NCBI GenBank assembly: GCA_021298315.1
Contig: JAJTFC010000022.1
Span: forward strand, 1-37,056
DNA from: Planctomycetaceae bacterium
GTDB lineage: Bacteria; Planctomycetota; Planctomycetia; Pirellulales; Pirellulaceae
Direction: 5' to 3'
DNA length: 37,056 nucleotides
Below, one piece after another: positions 16,645-25,304 of this stretch. The notes under the pieces were generated by a model that was given only the letters and a program-made list of their open reading frames with translations, did not search any database and was not told the DNA's origin. The position numbers and the translations under genes are program-made. Position 1 is the stretch's first letter, and the number at the start of each line of letters is the position of its first letter.

Positions 16645-16789
16645 CGTCATTTCTCTCATTGAAATCTGTGGTAAAGCCAATACTGAGCCACGAAAAGGGG
16701 CACGCACCAGAATTTTTGACTGTCAAAATGGGTGGCAATTATAGCTCCCGAAACCCCACGACGAATCCCTTTGTTATTACAATTTCCCC

Positions 16790-18895
16790 ATGCGCAGCGG
16801 CATTCTAATCCTTTCCAACGCTTTTCTCCTTTTCCTTATCCAGCCGATCCTCGGCAAATCTCTCTTGCCGAAATGGGGTGGAACTGCTCATGTCTGGACA
16901 ACTTGCCTGCTGTTTTTTCAAACCGCCCTGCTTGCAGGCTACTTTTACGCGTCTAAAACCCACAAAAAACTAAGCTTACGGTCCCAAGCGACCTTGCACG
17001 CAATCCTCTGGGGACTCTCAGCAATCGCCCTAACGGCACTGGCTTGGTGGCCCTCGCAAACGTTGCCTCTAGCGAATTTTCCGACCCTTGCCATCCTACT
17101 GGAACTGATCCTGCGCATAGGTCCTGCCTTCGTGCTTCTTGCCAGCACCAGCTCGCTGGTCTCAGCTTGGCACTTCCGGAGCACCCAAACCCACCACCCC
17201 TACTCGTTGTATGCGCTATCGAACTTGACATCCCTTGCCGGCTGTCTGCTCTACCCGATTGCCATCGAACCCTGGTTGTCTTTACCAACCCAACAGATTC
17301 TTTGGACTATCCTCTACTGGATCTTGGCGATTGCCATGATCACCTACAGCCTATCGATTCGAAAAAACGCATCTGACATCCAATCGCTCCTCAACGGACA
17401 GCCAAAAATCACCGACCGACCCCAATGGCCTTTGCTCATAGGTCTATCCGCATGCAGTTCCGTCGTTTTATCGACGGCCACCAGCCATGCCAGCCAAGCA
17501 GGCTTGATTGTCCCAGGACTTTGGGTATTGCCCCTGGCTGTCTACCTTGGCACCTGGTGGCTTGCCTTCTGGCTCAAACCCTTCGAATCATGGAGCATCC
17601 AAACGATATTGTTCTATACCGGTGCTCTATTGGGGCTGGGTGTTGTCGCTTTTAAACTCTGGCTTCCCTGGGTCGCTCTCGTTGGTTGCTGCCTCGGATA
17701 CGTCGCTTGCATAGGTCTCGCATGCCACGGGCTGATCTACAGACTTCGGCCGGAACCAGATCACATGCCGGCTTTCTATCTGAAGATTGCCCTCGGCGGT
17801 GCGCTCGGGTCACTTTTTGCTACAGTCATTGCTCCATGGCTTTTCAGCGATTACTACGAACTTCACGCAGCTCTCGTGCTGGGTGCATTGTTGATCGCTT
17901 GGTACCATGCCCGCGCGATGTCCAAAAAACTCTTCTATGATCCGTTTACTCGCAGAATCGCCTGGCCGTTGACCATCCTGTGCCCGACACTCTTGCTCGG
18001 TGCTCTATCCACACTCTTGCTCACGCCAAGCCCAGAAACCCTCGTCGATCAAAAGAGGGACTTCTATGGCGTTGTGAGCGTCATCGAAAACCACAAACAA
18101 TCGCTTCGAGCAATGCTCCATGGACGCATCCGACACGGCACAGAGCCTATCGAAGGCCCCTTGGATCCAGATCAAACAACCTATTATCAAACCGATTCTG
18201 GGGCAGCTCTAGCCTTTGGCTGGGCCCACAACCAATTCAACCAACCACTGAGCATCGCTGTCATCGGTCTGGGTACCGGCTCGCTATCGCTTTATGCGAA
18301 TACTCAAGACCACCTGCGATACTTCGAGATCAGCCCCGCGGTGTGCGAAATGGCAAAAAAGCATTTCGGCTATCTTACAGCACACACCGGTTCGACCGAA
18401 ATTCTAGTCGGTGACGGTAGACGTCTTCTTGAACAAGAGTCCCAGTCAAACAACCCACCAGCCTATCATCTGATGTTCGTCGATGCCTTTGCCAACGACT
18501 CCTTACCGATCCACCTGCTGACGCTCGAAGCCCTCGAACTCTACAAAAAGCGATTGGCACCCGAGGGCATCCTTGCAATGAATATTACCAACCGCAACCT
18601 CGATCTTGCCCCAGTCCTCTTTGCCACAAGCAAGCAGGCTGGATTTATCCCTTTGCTTGTTGAATCCAAACTCGCATCCTACGAACCCTCTTCACGCAAA
18701 GTCCGATGGCTTGTGCTTTTCCCTCAAAACACGCCGTTGCCAGCTTGGCCAGGCTCCCGCGACAAACTGGCTCCATCCCAAGACCCCTCGGTGGATCCAA
18801 GCACCCCCAGGGGCCCAGCACCCAAGGACCCAGTGCCTAAGGGCACCATCTGGACCGATCAATTCGCTAGCCCTCTTCACGCCATGCGATGGTGA
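16790..18895 (+). CDS. Membrane-fused spermidine-synthase-like protein
   Basis: 701 aa. About twelve hydrophobic segments fill residues 1-430 (for example ILILSNAFLLFLIQPILG and LLIGLSACSSVVLSTATSH). They are followed by a methyltransferase-fold domain of the polyamine aminopropyltransferase type: IAVIGLGTGSLSLYA (cofactor loop), RYFEISPAVCEMAKKHFGY, VGDGRRLLEQ, LMFVDAFANDSLPIHLLT and GILAMNITNR. The usual spermidine synthase DSSDP is DAFAND here, as in other membrane-fused members, whose substrate is unknown; true spermidine synthesis is doubtful. The tail has a Pro/Ser/Lys-rich linker and ends WTDQFASPLHAMRW, a common family ending. The start at 16790 faces the aldolase gene across 145 bp. 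Its stop codon abuts that of the PhoD gene. Confidence 0.88.
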   Translation: MRSGILILSNAFLLFLIQPILGKSLLPKWGGTAHVWTTCLLFFQTALLAGYFYASKTHKKLSLRSQATLHAILWGLSAIALTALAWWPSQTLPLANFPTLAILLELILRIGPAFVLLASTSSLVSAWHFRSTQTHHPYSLYALSNLTSLAGCLLYPIAIEPWLSLPTQQILWTILYWILAIAMITYSLSIRKNASDIQSLLNGQPKITDRPQWPLLIGLSACSSVVLSTATSHASQAGLIVPGLWVLPLAVYLGTWWLAFWLKPFESWSIQTILFYTGALLGLGVVAFKLWLPWVALVGCCLGYVACIGLACHGLIYRLRPEPDHMPAFYLKIALGGALGSLFATVIAPWLFSDYYELHAALVLGALLIAWYHARAMSKKLFYDPFTRRIAWPLTILCPTLLLGALSTLLLTPSPETLVDQKRDFYGVVSVIENHKQSLRAMLHGRIRHGTEPIEGPLDPDQTTYYQTDSGAALAFGWAHNQFNQPLSIAVIGLGTGSLSLYANTQDHLRYFEISPAVCEMAKKHFGYLTAHTGSTEILVGDGRRLLEQESQSNNPPAYHLMFVDAFANDSLPIHLLTLEALELYKKRLAPEGILAMNITNRNLDLAPVLFATSKQAGFIPLLVESKLASYEPSSRKVRWLVLFPQNTPLPAWPGSRDKLAPSQDPSVDPSTPRGPAPKDPVPKGTIWTDQFASPLHAMRW

Positions 18896-20488
18896 TCATC
18901 GCACCAATCGTGGCTTGTCATGCTCGACGAAGAACTCAGCTCGGGTTTGCAATGGAGCACCGGGTCGATCGACAAACGGAACCGTGCGATAGTAGGTCTG
19001 CCACTGATCCTTTGTCACGCGGCAAGAAACATACCCCCGTTCGGCATTGTGGAACTTGACGAACGGATTCTCCCGGAACAACTCATCCTCCTGCTTGTTC
19101 TTGTCAAAGCCATTTCCACCCGAAGAGATACTCGTCCCTACAAACTCGACTGCCACCGGCTCTTGATCAAGCTTGTCAAAGTCCAAATACAGTTCGTTAG
19201 CCCAATTGCTATGAATATCTCCCGTCAGCACGACGGTAGTGGCCGACTTGCTTCGCTGGATCTGCTCCAGTAGCCGTTTGCGTGGTGCATCGTAACCGGC
19301 CCACTGATCCATGCTGTACACCTTAGACTCTCCGCTGCTACGGCCCACACGGCCAACCATCACCTGCTGGCCCAAGATGTTCCATCGGGCCTGCGAGTCC
19401 TGCAGGTGGGCGTTGAGCCAAGCTTCCTGCTGCTGGCCAAGCAAAGTCGATTTCGGATGAAAGACAGCTCCCTCGAGCTTCTTACCACCATCCCCATTGG
19501 GTTGATCAGAGCGGTACTGGCGCGTATCGAGCATGGCAAAGCTGGCTAAGGGCCCGAAGTCCACGTCCCGATAGATCTTCATATCCGCACCTGCGGGCAT
19601 CGCGCTTGCCCGCAAGGGTTGGTTCTCATAGTAGGCTTGATAAGCACTCGCGCGGCGGATCGCGAAGTCGCGTGGATCGACCCACAACTCCTCAGAAATC
19701 AGTCCAGCGCAATTGTTATCAAACTCGTGATCGTCCCAGACGACCAACCACGGGGCATGAGCGTGAGCGGCTTGCAATTGCTGGTCAGATTTGTAAAGAC
19801 CATAGCGATTGCGATAATCATCGAGGCTGACGATCTCCGGACTATTGTGCTTGCGAAGGCCGCTTCGACCCGCAGGCCCCTCGTAGATATAGTCACCCAA
19901 ATGCAAGATCAGATCGAGTTGCTCGGCGATCATATGCTCATAAGCTGTGTACAAACCCGATTCGTAATGCTGACAAGAAGCAAAAGCAAATCGCAATTCA
20001 TCGACCCATTGGTCACGAGCCGGTGAAGTTCGTGTCCGGCCGATCGGACTGACCGCATCGCCACTTTGGAAACGGTACCAGTACCATCGGTTCGGCTCTA
20101 ATCCATGGACTTCGACATGCACCGAATGCCCCAGCGCTTCGGTCGCGATGACTTTTCCAGTCTTGAGGATCGACTTCATCGACGCATCATCGGAAAGCTC
20201 CCAAACCACTTCGATCGGCTCCTTTGGATTCGCACCAAATTGAATCGGATCTAGCGCTAATCGAGTCCAAAGCACCATGCCGTCGCTCGTGGGATCTCCA
20301 GAAGCAACCCCAAGGGTAAAAGGATCCGATGCCCAAGCGATGTTGGATCGAATCGCCCCAGGGGCGATTTGGGCTGCCAAAGGCAAGATCGCAAGACTCG
20401 CTCCAGACATCAAAAACTCGCGGCGACTGGCAACAAATCTTTCTGCCAAGTGCCATTGTTTTCGGATCCCATCAATTCCTCTTCGCAT
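18896..20488 (-). CDS. Tat-exported PhoD-family alkaline phosphatase
   Basis: 530 aa. A twin-arginine signal is plain: S21-RREFL26 in a basic n-region, then a hydrophobic stretch (MSGASLAILPLAAQ), so it is exported folded. The PhoD-type metallophosphatase motifs follow: FTLGVASGDPTSDGMVLWTR (N-terminal Fn3-like domain), FAFASCQHYESG, LDLILHLGDYIYEGP, WLVVWDDHEFDNN and VVLTGDIHSNWA. PhoD enzymes are Fe/Ca-dependent phosphodi- and monoesterases used to gain phosphate. No Pho box was recognised upstream. A C8 run (20519-20512 read on the minus strand) lies in its leader. The gene is divergent from deoC (96 bp) and converges with the membrane-fused gene with no spacer. Confidence 0.93.
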   Translation of the reverse strand: MRRGIDGIRKQWHLAERFVASRREFLMSGASLAILPLAAQIAPGAIRSNIAWASDPFTLGVASGDPTSDGMVLWTRLALDPIQFGANPKEPIEVVWELSDDASMKSILKTGKVIATEALGHSVHVEVHGLEPNRWYWYRFQSGDAVSPIGRTRTSPARDQWVDELRFAFASCQHYESGLYTAYEHMIAEQLDLILHLGDYIYEGPAGRSGLRKHNSPEIVSLDDYRNRYGLYKSDQQLQAAHAHAPWLVVWDDHEFDNNCAGLISEELWVDPRDFAIRRASAYQAYYENQPLRASAMPAGADMKIYRDVDFGPLASFAMLDTRQYRSDQPNGDGGKKLEGAVFHPKSTLLGQQQEAWLNAHLQDSQARWNILGQQVMVGRVGRSSGESKVYSMDQWAGYDAPRKRLLEQIQRSKSATTVVLTGDIHSNWANELYLDFDKLDQEPVAVEFVGTSISSGGNGFDKNKQEDELFRENPFVKFHNAERGYVSCRVTKDQWQTYYRTVPFVDRPGAPLQTRAEFFVEHDKPRLVR

Positions 20489-20584
20489 GATAAAATCTCG
20501 ACTGTAGGGCAGGGGGGGGTTAAATGTTTGGCTCCGATTTATAACCTAGCCAACCAAGTTTTTCGAGAATCAGAAAATGAATCT

Positions 20585-21319
20585 ATGGCGAATTATTCCT
20601 ACCTAGACTTAGCCAAAATGATCGACCACTCGCTCTTGGTTCCAACCATGACCATCAGTGATCTGGAACAAGGTATCGATCTTGCGATCGCCTATGATGT
20701 GGCCAGCGTATGCATCATGCCCTACTACCTCAAACGCTGCGCCCAGCGACTCGAAGGCTCCAGTGTGAAAGCCTCGACGACCATCGGATTCCCCCACGGT
20801 GGACATCGAGCATCGGTCAAACGGGCCGAAACGATCGCAGCCCTCGAAGACGGTTGCCAGGAACTCGATGTGGTCGTCAATATCAGCCAGGTACTAAGCC
20901 TGCAGTGGGACTATGTCCGAGACGAAATCGCTATGCTCACCGAACTTGCTCACGACGCAGATCAAAAGATCAAAGTCATCTTCGAAAATTGCTACCTTCA
21001 GGACATGCACAAAGTCGAATTGTGCAAGATCTGTAGCGATATCGGAGTCGACTGGGTCAAAACCTCGACAGGCTACGGTTCCTCCGGTGCAACCTTAGAA
21101 GACTTAAAACTTATGCGAGCCAATTCTAGTCCCAGCGTGCAAGTCAAAGCCGCCGGTGGCGTCAAGGACCTACAAACACTCCTGAGTGTCCGAGACCTGG
21201 GCGTTTCGAGATGTGGATCGAGTCGCACTAGGGAACTTCTAGACCCAGCGAGAGTCGCGCTGGGCCTCGAGCCAATCCTGCTGAGCGATCGGGGCAAATC
21301 CAACAGCAGTGGATATTGA
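20585..21319 (+). CDS. deoC: Deoxyribose-phosphate aldolase
   Basis: 244 aa. DeoC splits 2-deoxyribose 5-phosphate into acetaldehyde and glyceraldehyde 3-phosphate in deoxynucleoside breakdown. The catalytic set is intact: D95 in QELDVVVNI, the Schiff-base K159 in DWVKTSTGYGSSGATLEDL, and K188 in VQVKAAGGVK. MIDHSLLVPTMT near the N-terminus is the family opening. The frame runs open far upstream, but the domain starts just after ATG 20585, which is used here; the ribosome site is weak. No other nucleoside-salvage genes are adjacent. Confidence 0.95.
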   Translation: MANYSYLDLAKMIDHSLLVPTMTISDLEQGIDLAIAYDVASVCIMPYYLKRCAQRLEGSSVKASTTIGFPHGGHRASVKRAETIAALEDGCQELDVVVNISQVLSLQWDYVRDEIAMLTELAHDADQKIKVIFENCYLQDMHKVELCKICSDIGVDWVKTSTGYGSSGATLEDLKLMRANSSPSVQVKAAGGVKDLQTLLSVRDLGVSRCGSSRTRELLDPARVALGLEPILLSDRGKSNSSGY

Positions 21320-21324
21320 ACAAA

Positions 21325-21349
21325 GAGCAATCAGTCAGGAGGATTGCTC
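21325..21349 (+). terminator. Hairpin after deoC, weak terminator candidate
   Basis: GAGCAATC (21325-21332) pairs with GATTGCTC (21342-21349) around a 9-nt loop, beginning five bases after the deoC stop. No T tract follows on the plus strand. It may stop transcription between the convergent deoC and DUF4261 genes or merely protect the 3' end. Confidence 0.35.
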
Positions 21350-21412
21350 AGGGATTCTAAAGGCTAGATAATCCGTTGGACATCTTCGCGTCTGTGAGCC
21401 TGTCGAGCACTA

Positions 21413-22225
21413 TCAATCAAAAATGATCTTGTAGACCGACTTGGTCTCCTCGTTCATGCTCGGCAAGTGCCGAACGAGGATCTGCTCGTTCTGATCGCCT
21501 CCGACAGTGTTGCCATCTTCGATCACCGGCCCACTTTTGATCAGATACAGTGCGATGCTCGAAACGAACTCGAAGAGCTCGATCGCATCAAGTTTGCATT
21601 TGTCGACCTCGATTTCCATCAAATTGAATTGCTGCATCCCCAACGTGTACATTCCGATCTCATGCTCGGACACTCCAACGAATTGAAAACGAAGCCACAT
21701 CGGAACGGGTAGATTTTCCGTCGAGATATCCTCGCTAAAATTCTCGAACGTGGATCGAGAGTTGCATACATTGGCTCCCCCCCAATAAACCCCCAGTCCA
21801 TCGAATGCCTGCAAGGCCACTAGGGCCAATTTCGTCAGTTCAATCGCCGATTCTATCGGAGACAAATCCTCGCCACCAAAGGTCGTGACGATCACATGCG
21901 ATTGATGCTTGCTGGCCTCCTGTTTTCCGTCGGGCCAAAGAAAATTTTCGTCTGCATTGTTTTGAGCTTCATCGCCAGGTACCGGAGCCGGCATGTGAGC
22001 CAAAAATCCGATGGTCGTATCCTGTCTCTGCACGACAAAGATATTCGGATCGCTGCAATCGATCGAATACCCCCTGCCAAAAACCTTATTGACTGCATTG
22101 GCCGCGGCACTTGGATCTCCCGGCTCTGTCGATTCACACAGAACAAAACAAAATCTCGGCATGTTCTCGTCTAATCGAGCCTTCTTCTTACTTCTGCTTC
22201 TTCTGAACCGATCGAAAAAGGACAT
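21413..22225 (-). CDS. DUF4261-type protein of unknown function
   Basis: 270 aa, no signal or membrane segment; the N-terminus is basic (FFDRFRRSRSKKKARL). The body resembles DUF4261 from memory: an N-terminal strand FCFVLCES, IGFLAHMPAPVPGDEA, a shared HQSHVIVTTFG block, GVYWGGANV, LPVPMWLRFQFVG, MYTLGMQQFNLMEIEV, and VIEDGNTVGGDQNEQILVRH. Members of that family are cytoplasmic and uncharacterised; some lie near toxin-immunity loci, which is not the case here. It is the last gene of the minus-strand run after rsmH, 26 bp behind the 192-aa gene. Confidence 0.72.
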   Translation of the reverse strand: MSFFDRFRRSRSKKKARLDENMPRFCFVLCESTEPGDPSAAANAVNKVFGRGYSIDCSDPNIFVVQRQDTTIGFLAHMPAPVPGDEAQNNADENFLWPDGKQEASKHQSHVIVTTFGGEDLSPIESAIELTKLALVALQAFDGLGVYWGGANVCNSRSTFENFSEDISTENLPVPMWLRFQFVGVSEHEIGMYTLGMQQFNLMEIEVDKCKLDAIELFEFVSSIALYLIKSGPVIEDGNTVGGDQNEQILVRHLPSMNEETKSVYKIIFD

Positions 22226-22251
22226 GATAGGGTTCTCCAGGTTTGAATCGA

Positions 22252-22830
22252 TTAACTCTTTTTGGTCAACGCACGTTGCAAGTCCACCAGTGCGTTACGC
22301 TCATCAGGGGACGTCTTATCGCCTAGCCCCAGAAATCCGCCAGAGGCTTGTGCGATCCTTCTGGCTCGATCGATCGTTGCGCTGCGAAGTACTCCGAGAC
22401 TCTCTTCATCGAGCTCCTTGGCAAGCGATTCGGCATAGGCCGTCCAAGTTTGGATCATCTGCTCGCTTGGCCTTTCGTCGAGCCAACGGCTCAGCAGACG
22501 ATACGATGGGGTTCCATAGGCGATCCCTTCATCTTCGGCCGCCTTGAGCAATGCCGCAAATTCGTTTTGAGAGATGCGAGTGTCGGCCCACGCAAGCCGA
22601 ACCAAAGGCAACAGACTAAATGCAGTCATGGCCGCTGCGCCCACACCGAGCCTTTCAAGCATCTCTAAAACACGCGGATCCTCGACCTTGGCCGCTCGAC
22701 GAAGCGCCTCACGGCCATCCTCCTGCTGCGCTTGCGTCTGCTCTCGAAGGAAATCCAAGAGCAATTGATCCGGATCCATAAAGAAAGCATCATGCATCGC
22801 CTGACGCTGTTTGTCTAAAGCTTCACTCAT
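22252..22830 (-). CDS. Hypothetical helical protein, possibly TerB-like
   Basis: 192 aa, not firmly recognised. It is almost wholly helical by composition, with a charged N-terminal third (EQTQAQQEDGREALRRAAKVE) and a core AMTAFSLLPLVRLAWADTRISQNEFAALLKAA. That core resembles the TerB-like tellurite-resistance fold opening (...LPVALVAWADGxV...E...L), but the acidic metal-site residues are not clearly present. The start is fixed at ATG 22830, eight bases inside the transporter gene's end, so translation is probably coupled; the frame also runs open to 22905. No signal peptide or clear membrane anchor. Its partners are the exporter before it and the DUF4261 protein after it. Confidence 0.7.
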   Translation of the reverse strand: MSEALDKQRQAMHDAFFMDPDQLLLDFLREQTQAQQEDGREALRRAAKVEDPRVLEMLERLGVGAAAMTAFSLLPLVRLAWADTRISQNEFAALLKAAEDEGIAYGTPSYRLLSRWLDERPSEQMIQTWTAYAESLAKELDEESLGVLRSATIDRARRIAQASGGFLGLGDKTSPDERNALVDLQRALTKKS

Positions 22831-23779
22831 GTGTTTTGGTCTCTTTCTCTGAAGCAATCTGAGGATCTTCGCCCCGACGCGGAAGATACCGAATGCAAAG
22901 GCCAACCAATATCATTAGGCCACCGACCCAAGTCCACCAACTCGGCGGACGATAGTCTACCTGACCGCTGCGTGCCAAGTGAACCCAAAGAGGCAAAAGT
23001 ACCGGTTCCAAAAGGGTGATCAAACTGGCAATATGGCTCGGGGTGCTGCGAAGCCCCTGCGCAAAAAGCCAATACGGCGTCCCCATCTGCAATGCACCTA
23101 CACCAATCAAAAGCAACCACATCCTGCCACTTGGTAAATCAACACCCGAACTCCATACCAAAGGAATCATCACCAATGCCGTGACCATGTGATTTAGTGC
23201 AATCAGCCATGCTGAATCAAATCGTCGCAATGCACGAAGCGAAAGAATCACTCCGGCATAAAATATCCCGCTCGCAAGAGCCAACCAAGGCGACCACCAT
23301 CGATCCTTGGGACTCCCCGATGCATGCGTCAACTCCATCCCCAAAATGAACAGAACACCCGCAATGCACCATGCTAACATCCACCAATCGCGACCCGTCG
23401 TCGGCTCCTTGAACCAAAAGACTACCGCGAGCATCACCCAAGCTGGTGCAAGGTTCTGCATCCAAATCGCATTTGCAGGTGGACCTCCGACCAACGCGGT
23501 CAAATAAGTCCAGTTCATCAGCGCAAAAGAAAGACTCATCGGTAGCAACGTCCAAGACCACTCGACCCTGCGAATCAACGGTATCAAGATAGTCAGAGCA
23601 AAAACAGCCCGCCAAAAAGCGATCGCCGCGCCGCGATGCTCCATAGGCCAACGATCGAACTCCGGTGCCCTTGCAAAAAATGCACTCGTACTCCACAAGA
23701 CCGCTGCCATCACGCAAAAAAGCGGCCCCCATCCGAACTTGAAAAATGGTCTCGGATTGCTCTCCAAATTGGTTTCCAA
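22823..23779 (-). CDS. EamA/DMT-superfamily exporter
   Basis: 318 aa with about ten hydrophobic segments arranged as two EamA repeats (roughly 18-145 and 165-300), the layout of drug/metabolite transporters such as RhaT and YdcZ relatives. WGPLFCVMAAVLWSTSAFFA opens the first repeat and LALASGIFYAGVILSLRAL the second; LITLLEPVLLPLWVHL is the typical EP-containing helix near the end. The start is a TTG at 23779, preceded by AGGA with seven bases between. The substrate is unknown. It lies 70 bp behind rsmH and overlaps the next gene by eight bases, so all may form one transcript. Confidence 0.88.
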   Translation of the reverse strand: METNLESNPRPFFKFGWGPLFCVMAAVLWSTSAFFARAPEFDRWPMEHRGAAIAFWRAVFALTILIPLIRRVEWSWTLLPMSLSFALMNWTYLTALVGGPPANAIWMQNLAPAWVMLAVVFWFKEPTTGRDWWMLAWCIAGVLFILGMELTHASGSPKDRWWSPWLALASGIFYAGVILSLRALRRFDSAWLIALNHMVTALVMIPLVWSSGVDLPSGRMWLLLIGVGALQMGTPYWLFAQGLRSTPSHIASLITLLEPVLLPLWVHLARSGQVDYRPPSWWTWVGGLMILVGLCIRYLPRRGEDPQIASEKETKTHE

Positions 23780-23849
23780 ATTTCTATCCTAGCCAGCAAA
23801 AAAGACGGTTCAAAAGGATCATGTATCCATCGTTTGATGGATGCGACGA

Positions 23850-24863
23850 CTAGGCTTGTCGCTGGGCGATCCTCAATTTAGCAGATCGACTGCGAGGATT
23901 CGCCGCTATCTCTGCCTCCGATGCAACCAAAGGTTTTTTTGTTAAGTTTTTCAGCCTAGGATCCTCACGCATCGCATGCTTGACAAGTCGATCCTCAAGC
24001 GAGTGAAAAGAAATGACAGCCAACCGACCAGCCGGCCTGGCAAACTGCCCCTCAGATGCATTCTGAGGTAACGACAAAGTTTCGGGCAATCGCTCCAATC
24101 CTGCTTGAACATGCTCAAGCTCTCGATTGACAACGATCCTCAAGGCTTGAAACGTCCGAGTGGCCGAGTCGACCCGACCATGCACCCGACCAGGTACCAC
24201 CCGATGGATCAAATCCGCAAGCTGCTTGGATGTCTCAATCGGCTCAATGCGGTTCTGCTCGATGATCGCCCTTGCGATCCTCCGAGAAAACCGCTCCTCT
24301 CCAAACTGATAAATCGCATCAGCAATCTGAACCTCACTGTGCCGCTGTAACCACATCGATGCACTCATTCCGACAGTTGTGTCAAATCGCAAATCCAACG
24401 GTGCATCCACACGAAAGGAAAAGCCCCGGTGCTCGTCAGAAAGCTGATCGCTCGAAAGCCCCAGATCGAGCAAGATCCCGTCGGCACTTGGGATCGCAAG
24501 TCCTTCGAGCAACCCTGGAAGATTGCAATAGGAACCACAAGCCAACAAAAGATGACAGCCCGTAGGCAGAACTAGACATCGGCTCGACCAACCACTTGGC
24601 TCCCGATGATCGCCTGGGTTGCTCCCAGCATGAAACTCAGGATGCTCGGCAATGAATCGTTCGATCGCTCGCGGGTCACGGTCAATGCCAATGATCCAAT
24701 CGCCCGACCGCAATCGCTTGGCGATCTCAAGACTATGTCCCCCGCCGCCAAACGTTCCATCGACAATCACCAAGGAATTTCGGGACGGTGACTGAGGATT
24801 CAAATCCTCAAGCCAATAAGTTAGGATCGGCTCAAGGAGGACTGGGATGTGGATCGAAGGCAT
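23850..24863 (-). CDS. rsmH: 16S rRNA (cytosine-1402-N4)-methyltransferase
   Basis: 337 aa. RsmH (MraW) methylates N4 of C1402 in the 16S rRNA decoding centre using SAM. The signature VDGTFGGGGHSLEIAKRL (34-51), IGIDRDPRAIERF, ILLDLGLSSDQLSDEHRGFSF, DAPLDLRFD, RTFQALRIVVNRELEHV and ISFHSLEDRLVKHAM are all present. Residues about 79-103 are an insertion of roughly 25 residues with several Cys and Trp, between the SAM-binding helix and the next strand. In most bacteria rsmH sits in the division and cell-wall (dcw) cluster after mraZ; here mraZ, ftsL and pbp genes are absent, as expected for planctomycetes without FtsZ-based division. Confidence 0.96.
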   Translation of the reverse strand: MPSIHIPVLLEPILTYWLEDLNPQSPSRNSLVIVDGTFGGGGHSLEIAKRLRSGDWIIGIDRDPRAIERFIAEHPEFHAGSNPGDHREPSGWSSRCLVLPTGCHLLLACGSYCNLPGLLEGLAIPSADGILLDLGLSSDQLSDEHRGFSFRVDAPLDLRFDTTVGMSASMWLQRHSEVQIADAIYQFGEERFSRRIARAIIEQNRIEPIETSKQLADLIHRVVPGRVHGRVDSATRTFQALRIVVNRELEHVQAGLERLPETLSLPQNASEGQFARPAGRLAVISFHSLEDRLVKHAMREDPRLKNLTKKPLVASEAEIAANPRSRSAKLRIAQRQA

Positions 24864-25304
24864 TTAAAAAGAAAAGGCCGGTCGGGGAAGACACCAAACT
24901 ACCATCGAAGCATGCACTCTGAGTTTCCATTCAACGCGCCGCATTGCGTGAGATCCATCACCTGGGCAACCTCCTCTGCTTAGAAAGTTGACGCCCTGAG
25001 CCCGTGGCCGCGAGACTCAGATGCTACCCAAGGAGGCCTCTCACATCGCTCCGATGATCCTGGCGTCCCACCTCCCGACCGGCTATGGATCGAGCTTGGG
25101 ATTCGTCCCTCTACAATAACCGAAACCGAAGTAGATTGAATACCTATTTTCGGCGAATTCACGGAGTCGCCCACCCAAAAAACACAACGATTTGCTAGCA
25201 TTTTTAATTATAGACCGACACAGGGCTATGCCTTACTAGCCAGCATGTCTCCCTAACCATCTATTGGCCATGGACTTAAGCCTCCTGGCTTGGAAAATTC
25301 GATC
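24864..25304. other. 441-bp divergent intergenic region with possible folded RNA
   Basis: It separates minus-strand rsmH from the plus-strand acyltransferase. A 73-codon minus frame (24980-25201) has no motifs and is not believed. On the minus strand an ATTATA/TATAAT match lies at 25207-25212 but without a good -35. A set of nested pairings spans 24990-25067: gacgcc/ggcgtc closing, ctgag/ctcag (24996-25000 with 25016-25020), and catcg/cgatg (25044-25048 with 25052-25056). This could be a small structured RNA or leader, or chance. No tRNA-like or known riboswitch sequence was recognised. Confidence 0.35.

Noticed and set aside
24980..25201. A 73-codon minus-strand frame upstream of rsmH
   Set aside because: Composition is Arg/Ser/Gly-rich and irregular, no motif, no ribosome site; it also covers the candidate RNA fold.
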